Origin: Clostridia bacterium
Lineage (GTDB): Bacteria; Bacillota_A; Clostridia; Oscillospirales; CAG-272
Direction of reading: 5' to 3'
Assembly (NCBI GenBank): GCA_017395725.1
Contig: JAFQOB010000206.1
Location: 1-7,554, forward strand
Length of the DNA stretch: 7,554 nt
Below are positions 6,115 to 7,554 of the stretch, in pieces. Below the pieces are notes generated by a model, which had not been told where the DNA came from, did no database searches, and saw nothing but the letters and a program-made list of their open reading frames with translations. The translations under genes and the position numbers were made by a program. Position 1 is the stretch's first letter. Each line of letters begins with the position of its first letter.

Positions 6115-6153
6115 TTTTCCCACATTTCCCCTTATTCAAAGTTTTTGAGGGTT

Positions 6154-6179
6154 TGGGAACTTTTTTCAAAAAGTTCCCA
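6154..6179. repeat. Perfect inverted repeat, hairpin 1
   Basis: TGGGAACTTTT (6154-6164) and AAAAGTTCCCA (6169-6179) pair perfectly around loop TTCA. Neither strand has a U-tract after the stem, so it is not a standard terminator. It shares the TTTTTTCAAAA core with the hairpin at 6196-6227 and looks like part of a repeated intergenic element. Confidence 0.8.
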
Positions 6180-6195
6180 TAATACATTTTGGGAT

Positions 6196-6227
6196 TCTTA
6201 AACCCTTTTTTTCAAAAGGGTTTAAGA
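6196..6227. repeat. Perfect inverted repeat, hairpin 2, next to the murC stop
   Basis: TCTTAAACCCTTTT (6196-6209) and AAAAGGGTTTAAGA (6214-6227) form a 14-pair perfect stem around loop TTTC, beginning 8 bases after the murC stop codon. No U-tract follows on either strand. In the murC mRNA it could protect the 3' end; as DNA it could be a copy of a dispersed palindromic repeat. Confidence 0.85.
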
Positions 6228-6234
6228 CCTCTTC

Positions 6235-7554
6235 TTACTTTAACAACAACTGATGCACCTTAAACACGTCGCCGGCACCCATAGAAACAACCAAATCGCC
6301 TGCGGCCGCATTTTGTTTAACGTAGTCTGCAATCTTATCAAAGGAATCAAAATAAAGGGCGCCGTCTATCTTATCGGCAAGGTCTTTCGAGGAAATACCA
6401 AAGGTATTAATCTCTCTCGCGGCATAGATTTCTGCAAAGATAACATTATCTGCCTCACCGAAGCTTTCACAAAATTCATCAAAAAGACCTGCTGTTCTCG
6501 AATAGGTATGGGGCTGATATACGCACCACAATTTACCTTTACACAGTTTTCGTAAGCCGTGAAGACTTGCTTTTATTTCAGAGGGGTGGTGAGCGTAGTC
6601 GTCGTAAATAATAACACCGTCTCTTTCGCCTTTATACTCGTTACGGCGGTTGACACCCTTAAAGGTCAACATACTTTCAGCCGCTTTTTGTGCGTCAAGA
6701 CCGTGCAAAATACCGACGGTAATTGCGGCAACGGCATTTACAACGTTATGTTCGCCCGGAACGGATAATTCAACTCGGCATATCTCCTCGCCCTTATGAG
6801 CAATCCTAAACGTATCGTAGCCATATTCATTTTCTTTTATATCATATCCGTAGAAATCTAAAGAATCATCATTAACGCCGTAGGTTATAAGTCTACCTTT
6901 ATATCCCTTAAGAGAATCCATCAAATCTGTGTCATTTCCGCAAGCGACAACTGTATGCGCCTTATCGGCATAGGTTGCAAAGGACTGTTTAATTTGGTCT
7001 AATGAATGGAAATAATCAACGTGGTCCATTTCAAGATTAAGCAAAACGGCGGTATCGGGGTGGAATGACAAAAAGCTGTCTTTATATTCACAAGCTTCAA
7101 AAATAAAGCCGTTATTATCACCGATTCTGTATGCGCCGCCTCCAAGCTCGGCAGTATTTGCTCCGTTGAGAACGGTGGGCTCTTTGCCGTTTTCAATAAA
7201 CACGTGGGCAATCATACCGGTTACACTGCTTTTACCGTGCATACCTGCAACACCGATTCTGTTGGTATATGAAAGCATCAATCTACCGAGGTAATCGGCT
7301 CTGTTTATACAAGGCAACCCCTTTTCACGAGCATAACGCAGCTCGGGGTTAGTGTCGGCAATCGCCGCAGTATATACAACAGCGTCATAGCCCCTAAGAT
7401 TATCGGCGGAATGACCTATAAAAATCTCTATTCCCTCGGAACGCAGTTTTGCCGCCATTTCACCGTCGTTGGTATCAGAACCGCCCACCTTAATTCCGTG
7501 AGTATGAGTTATACTTGCGAGACTTGACATACTTATTCCGCATATCCCGATAAA
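6235..7554 (-). CDS. murC: UDP-N-acetylmuramate--L-alanine ligase (partial, N-terminal end outside the window)
   Basis: MurC adds L-alanine to UDP-N-acetylmuramic acid with ATP, the first peptide-forming step of peptidoglycan synthesis, in the cytoplasm. The frame stays open to the window edge, showing 439 residues; the methionine at 7530 is internal because FIGICGIS, part of the conserved UDP-binding loop, precedes it. Only about 10-15 residues should be missing. Counting from the first visible residue, the landmarks are: loop FIGICGISMSSLA (1-13); ATP loop GVAGMHGKSS (101-110); FEACEYKDSF (152-161); the NLEMDH histidine (178); PGEHNVVNA (266-274); GVNRRNEYKG (300-309); DDYAHHPSEIK (318-328); VYQPHTYSRT (345-354); GAGDV (426-430). 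The domain order is the usual one: UDP-MurNAc binding, ATPase, C-terminal ligase. Unusual details are Cys for the common Gly in GxGGxS and Met-Ser-Ser in the ATP loop. It has no close partner downstream; hairpins and a terminator follow. Confidence 0.95.
   Translation of the reverse strand, partial: FIGICGISMSSLASITHTHGIKVGGSDTNDGEMAAKLRSEGIEIFIGHSADNLRGYDAVVYTAAIADTNPELRYAREKGLPCINRADYLGRLMLSYTNRIGVAGMHGKSSVTGMIAHVFIENGKEPTVLNGANTAELGGGAYRIGDNNGFIFEACEYKDSFLSFHPDTAVLLNLEMDHVDYFHSLDQIKQSFATYADKAHTVVACGNDTDLMDSLKGYKGRLITYGVNDDSLDFYGYDIKENEYGYDTFRIAHKGEEICRVELSVPGEHNVVNAVAAITVGILHGLDAQKAAESMLTFKGVNRRNEYKGERDGVIIYDDYAHHPSEIKASLHGLRKLCKGKLWCVYQPHTYSRTAGLFDEFCESFGEADNVIFAEIYAAREINTFGISSKDLADKIDGALYFDSFDKIADYVKQNAAAGDLVVSMGAGDVFKVHQLLLK

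Noticed and set aside
5940..6125. A 61-codon minus-strand frame upstream of the sigma gene
   Set aside because: It runs through the terminator hairpin, its U-tract and the promoter boxes of the sigma operon, its translation is low-complexity Lys/Phe/Tyr from A/T runs, and no ribosome site precedes it.
6253..6768. Plus-strand open frames opposite murC
   Set aside because: They are antisense shadows of a gene with complete MurC signatures on the other strand.
1..7554. CRISPR arrays, tRNA or rRNA genes, transposase genes or a phage attachment site
   Set aside because: No regularly spaced direct repeats, cloverleaf patterns, rRNA signatures or transposase motifs were seen; the only repeats are the intergenic hairpins listed.

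Overview
The window looks like a chromosomal segment of a low-to-mid GC Gram-positive bacterium, most likely an anaerobic gut-type Clostridia member. Pointers are the strong AGGAG/GGGAGG-type ribosome sites, TTGAAA/TATAAT promoters, U-tract terminators, a TTG start on one gene, and a MurC of clostridial flavour (ISMSSLA-type N-terminus). The taxon is an inference; no rRNA or other marker is present.

Layout. (1) Positions 1-1032, plus strand: the last 49 codons of an unknown gene, then a complete TIM-barrel sugar phosphate isomerase/epimerase-like gene. (2) Positions 1047-1076: a symmetrical terminator serving both converging transcripts. (3) Positions 4338 down to 1078, minus strand: a two-gene operon with its own extended -10 promoter. 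It encodes a 755-residue protein with a C-terminal phosphodiester glycosidase (NAGPA-type) domain, then a second TIM-barrel isomerase-like protein. (4) Positions 4270-4622: intergenic, holding that promoter, two hairpins, and what looks like the 43-residue tail of a decayed papain-like cysteine peptidase. (5) Positions 5972 down to 4623, minus strand: a translationally coupled ECF-type sigma factor and single-pass membrane protein (probable anti-sigma factor), noticeably AT-rich. (6) Positions 5908-6234: intergenic, with the sigma-operon promoter, a strong minus-strand terminator, a possible 19-codon ORF and two long perfect hairpins. (7) Positions 7554 down to 6235, minus strand: murC, missing only its extreme N-terminus at the window edge.

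How the genes fit together. The left half (1-4340) reads as a small carbohydrate-processing locus. A leaderless, so presumably cytoplasmic, phosphodiester glycosidase with a large unrecognised N-terminal region is cotranscribed with one isomerase and faces a paralogous one. The right half joins an envelope-linked housekeeping gene (murC) to an ECF sigma/membrane regulator pair whose composition and flanking debris suggest a later insertion. The most interesting candidate for something undescribed is the fused glycosidase with its two isomerases; its substrate cannot be read from sequence alone.
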